Positions 1 through 7,673 of a stretch of DNA of 64,000 bases are shown one piece after another (the first letter of the stretch is position 1; the number at the start of each line of letters is the position of its first letter). This stretch comes from Ruminococcus sp. (GTDB lineage: Bacteria; Bacillota; Clostridia; Oscillospirales; Ruminococcaceae), in NCBI GenBank assembly GCA_031262625.1, contig JAISHJ010000007.1, positions 1 to 64,000 on the forward strand, in the 5' to 3' direction. The notes under the pieces were generated by a model, which saw only the letters and a program-made list of their open reading frames with translations, did no database searches and was not told the DNA's origin. Position numbers and translations under genes: made by a program.

Positions 1-304
1 TATCAGATTCATAGTGTTCCTGCTTTTTGTTTTTACCGATTGTGCTTAGCCCTTGGCAAGGAGGGGTAGCAATAAGCATCCGAACCTTATTCTTCTTCGC
101 CGTATTTACGATTACTTCTTTTGTTTGCGGCAAAGTAATATCGCCGCAAATCATTTTTGTGTTTGGGTGAAGGAAGTCATAGCATTCTGCTCTCTTGGGA
201 ACAAGCTCATTAGCAGCTACAACTTTCACCGATGTTTGGTCAAGCAGTAACTCTCCAATACCGGCGCTCGAAAAGAGCGAAATTGCCTTTATTTCTTTAC
301 TCAT
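1..304 (-). CDS. DNA (cytosine-5) methyltransferase, second of a tandem pair, 3' end outside window
   Basis: About 101 N-terminal residues are readable on the minus strand. They show the SAM-binding motif I (SLFSSAGIGE), the ENE-type acidic region (VAANELVPKRAE), a GDIT motif and the catalytic PPCQG motif IV whose Cys attacks C6 of cytosine. The ATG (302-304) overlaps the stop of the upstream methyltransferase by 8 bp (ATGAGTAA), so the two are translationally coupled. The readable part aligns closely with the upstream enzyme, but the glycine after LFA is Ser here. A pair of C5 enzymes in one operon is known from type II systems with asymmetric sites, where each enzyme modifies one strand. 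No endonuclease is visible, but it could lie to the left. Confidence 0.9.
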   Translation of the reverse strand, partial: MSKEIKAISLFSSAGIGELLLDQTSVKVVAANELVPKRAECYDFLHPNTKMICGDITLPQTKEVIVNTAKKNKVRMLIATPPCQGLSTIGKNKKQEHYESD

Positions 305-1367
305 CTTGTATGCCTTCCGCAATTCTTTTTATCAGGAGAGGAGGAATTGATTCGCCTAAACATTGTCGAATAAGGATTTCCGATGTGTTGTCCGGTATGT
401 TCCAATCTGTAGGAAGTGAGTTCAAAATCATTAATTCAAGTGGTGTCAAAACTCTTGCATCAGAGTAAGTCCCATCCTCTTGTAGCCTTCCGGGGTGAAC
501 GTTACGTTGCGATGCAATGCAATCATTGCGAATTGTTATTGTCGGTGCAGGAGCATCCCATCTAATACGTCTGTATGAAGATTCGTATCCTTTGATCGGC
601 GTTCCGTCTTTCTTTTTCGGAAAGAATTCTTTGTTATTAAATGCAGATTTCCCTGTCGGGGTATGCTTCATCCACAAAACATTTTCTGCGGTGTGATTCC
701 TGGCATAGTGCCATTTTATATCTGAATGTTCACCCGATTCCAACGAGGGTAAAAATCCTATAGCTTCTTCAACAGTTATTTTTTTTAGAACTTTTGTCGG
801 AAAAGACCACTGTTGATTTTTTTTATTCATTTTGATTATTGCGCGTAATCTTGTTTGTGGAACACCATAATCTGCCGCATCAAGAATTTTAGATTCAATT
901 TCGTATTGCTCATTGAATTCCAAACTAAGCATATCAATGACTGAAGTCTGTTTATTATTGTATTCTAACTTAACATCGAGCAAGGCAGGGACATTTTCAA
1001 TCAATATGTATGACGGTTCCAAGATAGCAATTGCCTTAAGGACATAAGTTATAAGGTAATTTCTTTTGTCTTTTACAAAATGTTCCTGTTTTCGATTCTT
1101 TCCTGCAACACTCATTCCTTGACAAGGGGGCGATGCTATAATGAAATCAATTCCTTTGCTTGATTCAATTATCTCATTGAAAATTGCTTCATCGGTTATG
1201 TCGCCGCATATTATATTCGTGGAAGGATTAAGTTTTCTGTATAAATCAGCTCTTTTGGGCAATAGCTCATTAGCTACCACAATATCTATTCCCGATTCCG
1301 ACAGATATGTCTCTCCAATACCTGCACCCGCAAAAAGAGACAATCCTTGTAATCTTCTATGCATCAT
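297..1367 (-). CDS. DNA (cytosine-5) methyltransferase
   Basis: 356 residues, normal size for a small C5 methyltransferase. Conserved motifs occur in order: LFAGAGIGE (I, SAM binding), PPCQG near residue 81 (IV, catalytic Cys), ENVP (VI), QTRLRA (VIII) and GESIPP near the C terminus (X, a variant of GNAVPP). The region between VIII and X is the target-recognition domain, so the target sequence cannot be read. It transfers a methyl group from SAM to cytosine, protecting DNA in a restriction-modification system or acting as an orphan enzyme. It is first in an operon with a related methyltransferase and has a consensus promoter upstream. Met1 and Met2 are adjacent possible starts. Probably cargo of the integrated element. 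Confidence 0.93.
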   Translation of the reverse strand: MMHRRLQGLSLFAGAGIGETYLSESGIDIVVANELLPKRADLYRKLNPSTNIICGDITDEAIFNEIIESSKGIDFIIASPPCQGMSVAGKNRKQEHFVKDKRNYLITYVLKAIAILEPSYILIENVPALLDVKLEYNNKQTSVIDMLSLEFNEQYEIESKILDAADYGVPQTRLRAIIKMNKKNQQWSFPTKVLKKITVEEAIGFLPSLESGEHSDIKWHYARNHTAENVLWMKHTPTGKSAFNNKEFFPKKKDGTPIKGYESSYRRIRWDAPAPTITIRNDCIASQRNVHPGRLQEDGTYSDARVLTPLELMILNSLPTDWNIPDNTSEILIRQCLGESIPPLLIKRIAEGIQDE

Positions 1368-1519
1368 TAATTACACCACTTATCTACGCCACTGGGATAT
1401 TCAGTCATATCTGATAATTAGCCAATAATTGTTATAGTTTTGATTCGTTACTATTTAACGAAAAAACGAATTTGACATAGAAGAATAAAATTTGTCAAAA
1501 ATTAAACTATACCACTATG

Positions 1520-1548
1520 ATTATAACATATAGATAGCTATATGTCAA
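1520..1548 (-). promoter_or_regulatory. sigma-70 promoter of the methyltransferase operon
   Basis: On the minus strand TTGACA (1543-1548) and TATAAT (1520-1525) are separated by exactly 17 bp, a perfect consensus promoter. The leader to the first ATG is about 145 nt. It contains a separate inverted TTGACA/TGTCAA pair (1472-1498) that could be an operator; that part is speculation. Confidence 0.8.
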
Positions 1549-1587
1549 GAAAAATTTAACCGAAGATTTTGTAGAAAATTACAGTTC

Positions 1588-1885
1588 GGTATCAAATTTT
1601 CTTGATCCAATTGTAAACTTTCTGTAAATTATCTCGAAAAACCTCAAAAAGTGCTTACAAAAAGGGGCTAAAAAATGCATATAGTAGAGGATATTTTTTG
1701 CCCCTTTTGAACAGAGAAGAAAAGTTAATGCAATTGACATTCGAGCCGAAATGTTCAATTTTAGATGCCATTTGTAAACTTTCTGTAAATTATTCAAAAA
1801 AACCGCGAAAAAGGCTCACAAAAAGGGGCTTCAAATTCCATATATATAGAGGGGTATTTTTTCGCCCTCTCAGAATCTTGAAAAT
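1588..1885. repeat. two ~110-bp imperfect direct repeats, period 161 bp
   Basis: Copy 1 starts near 1590 and copy 2 near 1752. Both contain TTGTAAACTTTCTGTAAATT (1611 and 1772), then ACAAAAAGGGGCT, CATATA, TAGAGG and TATTTTTT, followed by C-rich sequence. In copy 1, AAAAGGGGC and GCCCCTTTT form a long hairpin with A/T extensions. No convincing ORF covers them. They sit between the methyltransferase operon and the excisionase/integrase, so they could be binding sites for element functions (Xis, integrase arms or a replication/transfer origin); function unknown. Confidence 0.7.
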
Positions 1886-1960
1886 CGAATATGAAACAAC
1901 AGGTATTTCAACCCTCTTGTGAGTGCCACGACCGCCCGTTTTTACGGAGTGCGAGCGCGT

Positions 1961-1982
1961 GTAGGTAGCACCTACCCTTTTT
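1961..1982 (+). terminator. small hairpin with T-run, possible terminator
   Basis: GTAGGT (1961-1966), loop AGC, ACCTAC (1970-1975), then CC and TTTTT. The 6-bp stem is short, so this is a weak candidate. Confidence 0.35.
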
Positions 1983-2114
1983 AAGGAAAGCACGGGGGAC
2001 GATTAGACGGTGAGCGAAGGCTCTCGTTTAGGACAAGTCCGTATCTGTTGTCGCCGAAAGGCAAATTTAAAAAACCTAACGTTAAGACATTTTATATTAA
2101 CGGAGGCAGTAGCA

Positions 2115-2330
2115 ATGGACTACATACCAAAAATCAAATTCGTGAAACTCAAAGAAGCTTCACAAATGTTCGGAGTCAGCGAACACTATATGCGAAAACT
2201 TGCTCTTTCAGGCAATATAACGGCGATAAGACCGGGAACGAAGAACGGGAAAATTCTCGTAGATATTCATAGCTTAGAGGAATTTTTCAGTTGTCAAACC
2301 TGTAAAGCACCCGTTTTATCAAAATTATAA
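2115..2330 (+). CDS. excisionase-like HTH DNA-binding protein
   Basis: 71 residues starting at the ATG at 2115 with a CGGAGG ribosome-binding site at 2101-2106; an upstream in-frame start has no such site. The sequence (VKLKEASQMFGVSEHYMRKL followed by a basic IRPGTKNGKI turn) is a winged helix-turn-helix of the MerR/excisionase (HTH_17) type, which reads KLKEA..FGVS..Y.RKL. Such proteins bend att DNA and set the direction of the neighbouring tyrosine integrase towards excision. It lies 101 bp upstream of the integrase. The integrase has its own promoter, so the two may be separately controlled. Confidence 0.75.
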   Translation: MDYIPKIKFVKLKEASQMFGVSEHYMRKLALSGNITAIRPGTKNGKILVDIHSLEEFFSCQTCKAPVLSKL

Positions 2331-2364
2331 AACATACCCACTGCGAATTTTACACATTAAACCG

Positions 2365-2393
2365 TTGACATCTGCAACGCTTTATGTTATAAT
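2365..2393 (+). promoter_or_regulatory. sigma-70 promoter of the integrase gene
   Basis: TTGACA (2365-2370), 17-bp spacer, TATAAT (2388-2393): a perfect consensus promoter 38 bp before the integrase ATG, lying between the excisionase and integrase genes. Confidence 0.8.
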
Positions 2394-2431
2394 AATTTCA
2401 CAGGGGTATGTCGTGAAAGAGGTAATTTTTT

Positions 2432-3592
2432 ATGGCATATACAAGAAAACACGGCGAAGGCTATGAAATTTGCGTTTCGTGTGGGTTTACCGCGAAAGGC
2501 AAGAGAAAGCAGCTTTATCGCCACTGGACACCCGACAAGGATATGACACCAAAACAAGTCGAGAAGGAGTTGACACGCCAAGCGGTTCTCTTTGAGGAGG
2601 AATGCAACAACGGCTTCCAGACCACAACAACTAAGTTTGAGACGTTCGCCGAAACGTGGATAAACGACTATGCGCCTTTGCACTTAAAATCAACGACATT
2701 TGAGAGAATCGCCAAAGTCAGAAAACGCGTTTATCCAATCCTCGGACATCTCAGAATGGACAAGATAACACCGCGACACATTCAAGCATTCGTAAACAAC
2801 CTCTCAAAGCAAGGTGCTAACGAACGAACGGGCGAACCGCTTGCACCCAAAACTATCAAGCATAACGTGACATTCATATCTGACGTTTTCAGCTACGCGG
2901 TCGATATGGGCATTTTGCAGACGAACCCTTGTGCGAAAGTCAAGTACCCAAGGGGAGAGGCGAAAGAAAAGAACGTCTACACGCCGGAGGAAATGACATC
3001 TTTGCTCATAAAGCTACAGAGCGAACCGCTGAAGTATCGCACGTTCTTTACGCTAATGGCGTACAGCGGATTCCGTAGAAGCGAAATGCTGGGCTTAGAA
3101 TGGAAAGACATTGATTTCGCTACAAGCACAATCACTCTGAAACGCACGTCCAACTACACAAAGGAAAAAGGCACTTACACCGACTCAATGAAAACGAAGC
3201 GTTCAAGGCGTTCGGTAAAGTTCCCGAAAATTGTTATGGACTTGCTTTCGGAGTTCAAGGAATCGCAAGACGAGGAAATGCTTACAATCGGCGAGAGCTG
3301 GCTTGAGAGCGACAGACTGTTCGTGCAATGGAACGGCGAGCCTATGTCAAATAACACACCATACACTTGGTTAAAACGCTTTTGTGAACGTAACGACATT
3401 CGCTTCTGTGATATTCACAGCTTCCGTCATTTTGCCGCTTCGGCTATGATAACAAGCGGTATCGACTTACTCACCGTATCAAGGACGTTAGGGCACAGTC
3501 AACCCTCCACAACATCAAACATCTACGGACACGTTTTTGAGGAATCTTCGGCACGAGCTTCCGAAGCGATAACAAGCGTAATCGGACTGTAA
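2432..3592 (+). CDS. int: tyrosine-type site-specific integrase
   Basis: 386 residues, the usual length of Tn916/phage-type integrases. An N-terminal arm-binding region (about 1-60) is followed by a SAM-like core-binding domain (about 65-165) and the catalytic domain (about 180-380). Catalytic residues are visible: Arg215 (SGFRRSEM), His329-x-x-Arg332 (HSFRH), His355 (LGHS) and nucleophile Tyr365 (NIYGHV). It catalyses integration and excision of the element. It reads towards the tRNA-Leu gene, whose 3' end starts 166 bp downstream, which marks that tRNA as the probable attachment site. Confidence 0.95.
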   Translation: MAYTRKHGEGYEICVSCGFTAKGKRKQLYRHWTPDKDMTPKQVEKELTRQAVLFEEECNNGFQTTTTKFETFAETWINDYAPLHLKSTTFERIAKVRKRVYPILGHLRMDKITPRHIQAFVNNLSKQGANERTGEPLAPKTIKHNVTFISDVFSYAVDMGILQTNPCAKVKYPRGEAKEKNVYTPEEMTSLLIKLQSEPLKYRTFFTLMAYSGFRRSEMLGLEWKDIDFATSTITLKRTSNYTKEKGTYTDSMKTKRSRRSVKFPKIVMDLLSEFKESQDEEMLTIGESWLESDRLFVQWNGEPMSNNTPYTWLKRFCERNDIRFCDIHSFRHFAASAMITSGIDLLTVSRTLGHSQPSTTSNIYGHVFEESSARASEAITSVIGL

Positions 3593-3668
3593 AAATCGAC
3601 TTTCAAGTTTACGACAAACCGCGAAAAGATAAATAAAGTTGAAATAGGCATATACACGGTTTTGGAAC

Positions 3669-3688
3669 TGTGGGCAAATTGTGGGCAA
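3669..3688 (+). repeat. tandem TGTGGGCAA repeats, candidate integrase arm sites
   Basis: TGTGGGCAA occurs at 3669-3677 and again at 3680-3688 (11-bp period), between the integrase stop and the tRNA 3' end. Short direct repeats in this position are typical of the arm-type sites bound by the N-terminal domain of tyrosine integrases. The role is inferred from position only. Confidence 0.5.
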
Positions 3689-3708
3689 GGCGGTTTTCGA
3701 GGAAAAGT

Positions 3709-3746
3709 AAAACCCCGCGAAGCCTTTACTACAAAGCCTTCGCGGG
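3709..3746 (-). terminator. terminator of tRNA-Leu
   Basis: CCCGCGAAG (3714-3722) pairs with CTTCGCGGG (3738-3746), with inner pairs and a single mismatch. On the minus strand the hairpin is followed by GTTTTAC. It lies directly after the tRNA. Confidence 0.6.
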
Positions 3747-3758
3747 ATTTCCAAATGC

Positions 3759-3840
3759 TGCGAGTAATGGGACTTGAACCCATACGTCATTCGACACACG
3801 CCCCTCAAACGTGCCTGTCTGCCAGTTCCAGCACACTCGC
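3759..3840 (-). tRNA. tRNA-Leu (anticodon GAG)
   Basis: Minus strand. The acceptor stem GCGAGTG pairs with TACTCGC. The D-arm contains CTGGAACTGGCAGAC; the anticodon stem is CACGT/GCGTG with loop TTGAGGG (anticodon GAG, reading CUU/CUC). A long type-II variable arm follows, then the T-arm with GGGTTCAAGTCCC. The discriminator is A and CCA is not encoded (GCA follows). It is the likely integration target of the element on its 3' side. Confidence 0.92.
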
Positions 3841-3892
3841 ATTTAGCTGTCATAAACAAGGGGCGGCGGATTGCCCGCCTGACAGCTTAATC

Positions 3893-3921
3893 ATTATATC
3901 ATAGTAGAAGTAATAAGTCAA
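3893..3921 (-). promoter_or_regulatory. promoter of tRNA-Leu
   Basis: On the minus strand TTGACT (3916-3921), 17-bp spacer, TATAAT (3893-3898). The leader between promoter and tRNA folds through AGCTGTCA (3845-3852) and TGACAGCT (3880-3887) around an inner GGCGG/CCGCC stem. The stretch 3922-4108 holds no gene. Confidence 0.75.
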
Positions 3922-4108
3922 TAGGGAAAAATAATTTTACAATTTGTTAAAATATGAACAAACAATTACCTTAGCGGTGAACAGAAAAATGCTAAGAAAT
4001 ACTCCCCGCACTGTTATCGGATATACTCCAACTCTGAATAGGTTTGCTATCAGCCATCCTCCGCCGCTGTTCATGTCAGGCATCTATCACTCAAAGTGTA
4101 TCGGGAAG

Positions 4109-5305
4109 CTATTTCCCGCTCTCCCGTGCAATATAGAGTTCATATTGTGCTTGCGTGAAGAGGTCTGAGTACATTTCACCGAAAAGGTTTTTGTAATCTG
4201 CGGCTTTAATATTTACAGCGGAGAGCGTGTAATTTCCACTCCCGTCGTAGACCGCAATCACCAGTGAGTCTGTAAACAGATATATAACATATTTTACATT
4301 TCCGCTGTCCGTAATACTAAGCTGAAACTCAATATCGGCACTGTTTATCTGTACAGTTGAATTTTTGGTAAGACTGCTCTTTATAATTTCTGCGGCGTTT
4401 CCGGCAAGAACCGTTGTTTTGTTATTGTCCAAAAATATCGCGGAATTGTCTTTGTAGCGCAAAAGCGCGTTGCAGTTTTCAAGGCTCATAAGTTCATATG
4501 CCCCGAATGCGTCGTAGCCTTCGCTGTTATCTATAGTAAATTCGCCGGCGTTTAGGACTTGCTCATCGCTTGAAGCAATAGTTATTTCAGAATCATATTC
4601 CATTTCTTCTGCGGAATCTTCTTCACTTGCCGCATCATCCATTACGGTATCTTCATCACTTGCTGCATCATCAACAGGAGAATCTTCAATGCTTTCGGCG
4701 TCATCCGGTGCAGATTCTTCTTTATTTTCAACAGCAGTCCGGGATGTTAATCCTGCCGCGGCAGTTTCAGCGACAGTAGTAACCGGCACATCTGCAACAT
4801 CCGAATGAGCAGTTTTTTCTACAGTGACTGTATTAACCGCTGTTGTAACTATAGTTTCCGATGAAGCAGCCATAGTTTCGGGAATACCTGCTCCTAAAAT
4901 CTGCGGCTCAGGCAGACTTTCGGTATCAACAATCTCCGGGAGTGCCGCGAAGGGCGTAAATTCACCGATTTCTTCAATAATTTCGATAGAAGTTTCCTGC
5001 GAAAGGACAGTTATCTCCGGGATTTGAACTTCCGGCGCAGTTATATTCTCTGCTAAATCATTTTGCCGCATTACGAGATTAACGGTAAATACACAGAGAA
5101 AACACGCCGCAAGAGCAACCGAAATATTCCTGATAATATTATATCGCGGTCGGGAGGGTTCGATAATCTGCTCGGCTTGCCGTAACACTGTAATTTTCCC
5201 GGCCGCCTTAGCTTCTGACAGTGAAGCAACCGTTTTTGAAACAAAATCGGGAGAGAATTGTAAATTTTGCATTTCGGATTTGTAATCTTTAATATTTTTA
5301 CTCAT
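4109..5305 (-). CDS. probable membrane anti-sigma factor with acidic extracellular linker
   Basis: 398 residues. A cytoplasmic N-terminal part (about 1-78) precedes one membrane segment (about 79-100, VALAACFLCVFTVNLVM). A long outside region follows: first a Ser/Thr/Ala/Glu-rich stretch with an Asp/Glu repeat (DDAESIEDSPVDD and relatives, about residues 198-235), then a globular C-terminal domain (about 260-398) I do not recognise. The start overlaps the stop of the ECF sigma gene by 8 bp, the classic sigma/anti-sigma arrangement, so it probably sequesters that sigma factor and releases it on an envelope signal. The function is inferred from topology and context, since no zinc anti-sigma motif is visible. 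A hairpin CGGGAA/TTCCCG overlaps the stop codon. Confidence 0.7.
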   Translation of the reverse strand: MSKNIKDYKSEMQNLQFSPDFVSKTVASLSEAKAAGKITVLRQAEQIIEPSRPRYNIIRNISVALAACFLCVFTVNLVMRQNDLAENITAPEVQIPEITVLSQETSIEIIEEIGEFTPFAALPEIVDTESLPEPQILGAGIPETMAASSETIVTTAVNTVTVEKTAHSDVADVPVTTVAETAAAGLTSRTAVENKEESAPDDAESIEDSPVDDAASDEDTVMDDAASEEDSAEEMEYDSEITIASSDEQVLNAGEFTIDNSEGYDAFGAYELMSLENCNALLRYKDNSAIFLDNNKTTVLAGNAAEIIKSSLTKNSTVQINSADIEFQLSITDSGNVKYVIYLFTDSLVIAVYDGSGNYTLSAVNIKAADYKNLFGEMYSDLFTQAQYELYIARESGK

Positions 5306-5801
5306 CTTCTATCCCTCCGATCATTGAATCTTTAAGAAGTTTACGCCCTCGTGCAAGCAGGGTTCCTACTGTAGCTTCCTTCTTACCGATTGCTGCGGCA
5401 ATTTCTTTTATGGAAAGTTCGTTGTAATAAAATAGGTGTATAGGAGTACGGTATTTTTCCGGGAGAGCCATAACGGCTTCCAATACGGAGTTTTCCCCGG
5501 TGAAATTATCATCAACCGCGCTGTCGGAAAGGGTTTCGTCAAGAGGAGTGCTGTGCCGTATCCAACCAGATTTCAGGTGATTTTTACATTTATTTATAGC
5601 AAGGCGTAAAAGCCATGCTTTTTCATGTTCTTCAGACTCAAAAGGAATATCACGCTTAAGGAGCGACAAAAACACATCCTGAGTAAGGTCCTCAGCATCG
5701 GAGGAATTTTTTACATAAGTAAAACAAAGCCTTAAAAGCGTGTCGGAATATTTAGCGACAGTTTGACTTATATATTCGTCCGTTCCGAAAACCGATGACA
5801 T
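5298..5801 (-). CDS. ECF-type RNA polymerase sigma factor
   Basis: 167 residues from the ATG at 5801, which has GGGGA 5-6 nt upstream; an in-frame TTG four codons earlier is the less likely start. Region 2 is visible (LLRLCFTYVKNSSDAEDLTQDVF, about residues 20-45). Region 4 is a helix-turn-helix (YRTPIHLFYYNELSIKEIA..IGKKEATVGTLLARGRKLL, about 115-160). It directs RNA polymerase to a small regulon, probably for envelope stress or transport. It is paired with the overlapping membrane anti-sigma gene. Its target promoters cannot be told from this window. Confidence 0.92.
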   Translation of the reverse strand: MSSVFGTDEYISQTVAKYSDTLLRLCFTYVKNSSDAEDLTQDVFLSLLKRDIPFESEEHEKAWLLRLAINKCKNHLKSGWIRHSTPLDETLSDSAVDDNFTGENSVLEAVMALPEKYRTPIHLFYYNELSIKEIAAAIGKKEATVGTLLARGRKLLKDSMIGGIEDE

Positions 5802-5960
5802 AGTTTTCCCCAAAAAATCAGCTCTGCGGAAGATTATTCCTGCAAATTTAGGAGCATTGCCGCAGTGAAATGTCTGCTTTTCACCGCGGTAAACTCCAAA
5901 CCCACCGTTTTGCTGTTAATAATAAAACAATTCAAGAGAAGGATATTTTTCAAGTGCGGA

Positions 5961-6485
5961 TTAATTTTTAAATATTTTTTTAACGTCACTGCGGTCAATA
6001 GCAGAACCGATAGCAATAAATATCAGAACGCCCGCCGCTTCCTGTATGAAATTAAACGGCAGGGACAAAAATGCGCCGTTTCCGTAGAGTATTAGTTCTG
6101 TCAAAAGATAGCCGCCCGCACCGATAACTGTCGATATTATACAAGCGATAATATTACGTAAGGTGATTATGTTAATATTATTCCTATAATCTGCCTTTTT
6201 AAATGGGAGTGTCATTAACGCCTTAATTATTATCGTCGGGATAATATAAACGGGGTAACCGGCTATAATATCAGCCGCACCCGCACCGAGTGCGGAAGCC
6301 GCCGCGGCAAGCGGAGTCGGAAGGAGCACTGCCGCAAGAAATATCACGGCATCTCCGAGGTGCATAAACCCGAGAGGTCCGGGAACGCGCACGAATGCGG
6401 TTGCAACCATTATAACAGCGGCAAAAACAGCCGCTTCAGCGTATGCTTTTATTCCAATGTCGGATTTTTTCTGCAAATATCTCAC
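5961..6485 (-). CDS. ECF transporter S component, probably for vitamin B6
   Basis: 174 residues, about six hydrophobic segments, with the GxGAxxAD-type stretch (ALGAGAADIIAGYPVYIIPT) seen in substrate-capture (S) subunits of energy-coupling-factor importers. S subunits bind a vitamin and work with a shared EcfA1-A2-T module encoded elsewhere. The upstream gene on the same strand is a pyridoxal-type kinase, so pyridoxine or pyridoxal is the likely substrate (compare the predicted PdxU families). Substrate is inference from context. The start is GTG at 6485; a TTG at 6476 with GGGTGAG upstream is an alternative. Confidence 0.8.
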   Translation of the reverse strand: MRYLQKKSDIGIKAYAEAAVFAAVIMVATAFVRVPGPLGFMHLGDAVIFLAAVLLPTPLAAAASALGAGAADIIAGYPVYIIPTIIIKALMTLPFKKADYRNNINIITLRNIIACIISTVIGAGGYLLTELILYGNGAFLSLPFNFIQEAAGVLIFIAIGSAIDRSDVKKIFKN

Positions 6486-6568
6486 CCGTTCTGTGAATAA
6501 TCATACCACAATAAGTAAAAATCATATTGTTTTATCAGTAGTTATTTCTATAACAAATAGCAGGCGGT

Positions 6569-7402
6569 TTACGCGAATATCTCGCCTAATTTGTAAAGAA
6601 AAGGCTCAAAAACAGCACCATCGGTATCGGGAATACCCATTCTATGTGAATATTCAGCCGACTGTTTGACAAAATCAGCGGCTATCTTTACAGAATCCGT
6701 AAACGGAATATCATTCACGGCGGCAGCGGCGATTATCGAGGCGAAAACGTCCCCGGTACCCGAGCGTGACGGAACATCGGCAATGCTTTCGTATACCGAA
6801 AATTCATTCTCGCATGAAATGTAGTTAGTAATAACGCTGTCTGATGAAACTATACCGGTAATGACGGTTCTTTTTTGACTGTCGGGGTCAATACGTTTCG
6901 CAAGTTCACGAAGTGTTTTTTCGGATGGGGAACTTACATAGGGCATATCGGCAAGAAAACAGGCTTCGGTAAGGTTAGGAGTTATAATGTCTGCCTTTTT
7001 AACAAGTGTCTTTAAGCCATCCGCCGTCTCTTTAGCAAAACTTTTGTAAAGTTTGCCGTTATCTCCCATAACCGGATCGACTATAATAATAGTATCGGAG
7101 GTTTTGAAGCGGTCAATGAAGTCAGTCACGAGCGTAACCTGCTCTTTGCTTCCGAGGTAACCGCTGTAGATTGCGTCAAAATGCAGCCCGAGTTTATCCC
7201 ATTCGCGGGTATACTCCGTAAAACTGTCCGTCAAATCAAGTTTAAAAAAGCTTTCAAAGCCTGTGTGGTTGGAGAATACGGCGGTAGGAAGACTGCAACA
7301 CTGTACCCCGCAGACCGATAGAATAGGAAGCGCAACAGAAAGCGAACATCGCCCAAACCCGGAAAAGTCATTAATACAGGCGATTTTTTTTATATTTTGC
7401 AT
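6569..7402 (-). CDS. pdxY: pyridoxal/pyridoxamine kinase (PfkB family)
   Basis: 277 residues from the ATG at 7402; an upstream extension of 27 residues lacks family similarity. The N-terminal motif ACINDFSGFGRCSL, the TAVFSNHTG segment and the YSGYLG and VDPVMGDNG motifs are typical of pyridoxal kinases. The anion-hole/catalytic signature SGTGDVFASI lies near residue 225, with its Asp as base. It phosphorylates the 5'-OH of pyridoxal, pyridoxine or pyridoxamine to form PLP precursors (B6 salvage). It is followed by the ECF-S gene after an 83-bp gap, forming a capture-and-trap unit. The symbol is by similarity (PdxK/PdxY-like). Confidence 0.9.
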   Translation of the reverse strand: MQNIKKIACINDFSGFGRCSLSVALPILSVCGVQCCSLPTAVFSNHTGFESFFKLDLTDSFTEYTREWDKLGLHFDAIYSGYLGSKEQVTLVTDFIDRFKTSDTIIIVDPVMGDNGKLYKSFAKETADGLKTLVKKADIITPNLTEACFLADMPYVSSPSEKTLRELAKRIDPDSQKRTVITGIVSSDSVITNYISCENEFSVYESIADVPSRSGTGDVFASIIAAAAVNDIPFTDSVKIAADFVKQSAEYSHRMGIPDTDGAVFEPFLYKLGEIFA

Positions 7403-7479
7403 GATATTTCTTTCGTTAATGAAAATTTTCGGTGAATTGAGTTGTATTAATTTTAGAATAATATTCAATAACTTATTTT

Positions 7480-7493
7480 TCACAAAAATGTGA
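7480..7493. promoter_or_regulatory. palindrome upstream of pyridoxal kinase, possible operator
   Basis: TCACAAAAATGTGA (TCACA-N4-TGTGA), with the related half-site TGTGATAATTACA about 30 bp further upstream (from 7522). The position before the kinase gene suggests regulator binding; no regulator is identified. Confidence 0.3.
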
Positions 7494-7534
7494 TGAAAAT
7501 GTTATCTTAATAGTACTCAAATGTGATAATTACA

Positions 7535-7586
7535 GTTTATAATTAAAGATAATACTTCACAAAGGAGACTTAATTTAATTATAAAC
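7535..7586. repeat. 13-bp perfect inverted repeat around a Shine-Dalgarno-like loop
   Basis: GTTTATAATTAAA (7535-7547) and TTTAATTATAAAC (7574-7586) are perfect complements, with AAAGGAG inside the 26-nt loop but no ORF behind it. It lies between pyridoxal kinase and RNase P RNA. A second stem TTTTTGGATTT/AAATCCAAAAA (from about 7614) follows. Confidence 0.5.
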
Positions 7587-7673
7587 AGCTATTTTAAGCA
7601 GTAATTAGAACTTATTTTTGGATTTCCCGCGAAGCAGAAAATCCAAAAACAAAAATTCTGTCGGAAAACCGAA

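Larger units (their letters stand above)
1..3840. mobile_element. right end of an integrative element at tRNA-Leu
   Basis: A tyrosine integrase (2432-3592) and an excisionase-like protein lie immediately beside the 3' end of a tRNA-Leu gene (3759-3840), the usual layout of phages, ICEs and genomic islands that integrate into tRNA genes. The two methyltransferases to the left would be cargo. The left boundary is outside the window and no second copy of the tRNA 3' end is visible, so the extent and type (phage, ICE or island) are unknown. The right boundary is inferred to lie within or just beyond the tRNA 3' end. Confidence 0.6.

Noticed and set aside
1579..1993. Small ORFs across the paired repeats (both strands)
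   Set aside because: No ribosome-binding site, low-complexity translation and repeat-derived; not supported as genes.
3515..3859. Minus-strand ORFs over the integrase end and tRNA
   Set aside because: They overlap the tRNA-Leu and its terminator and have no ribosome-binding site.
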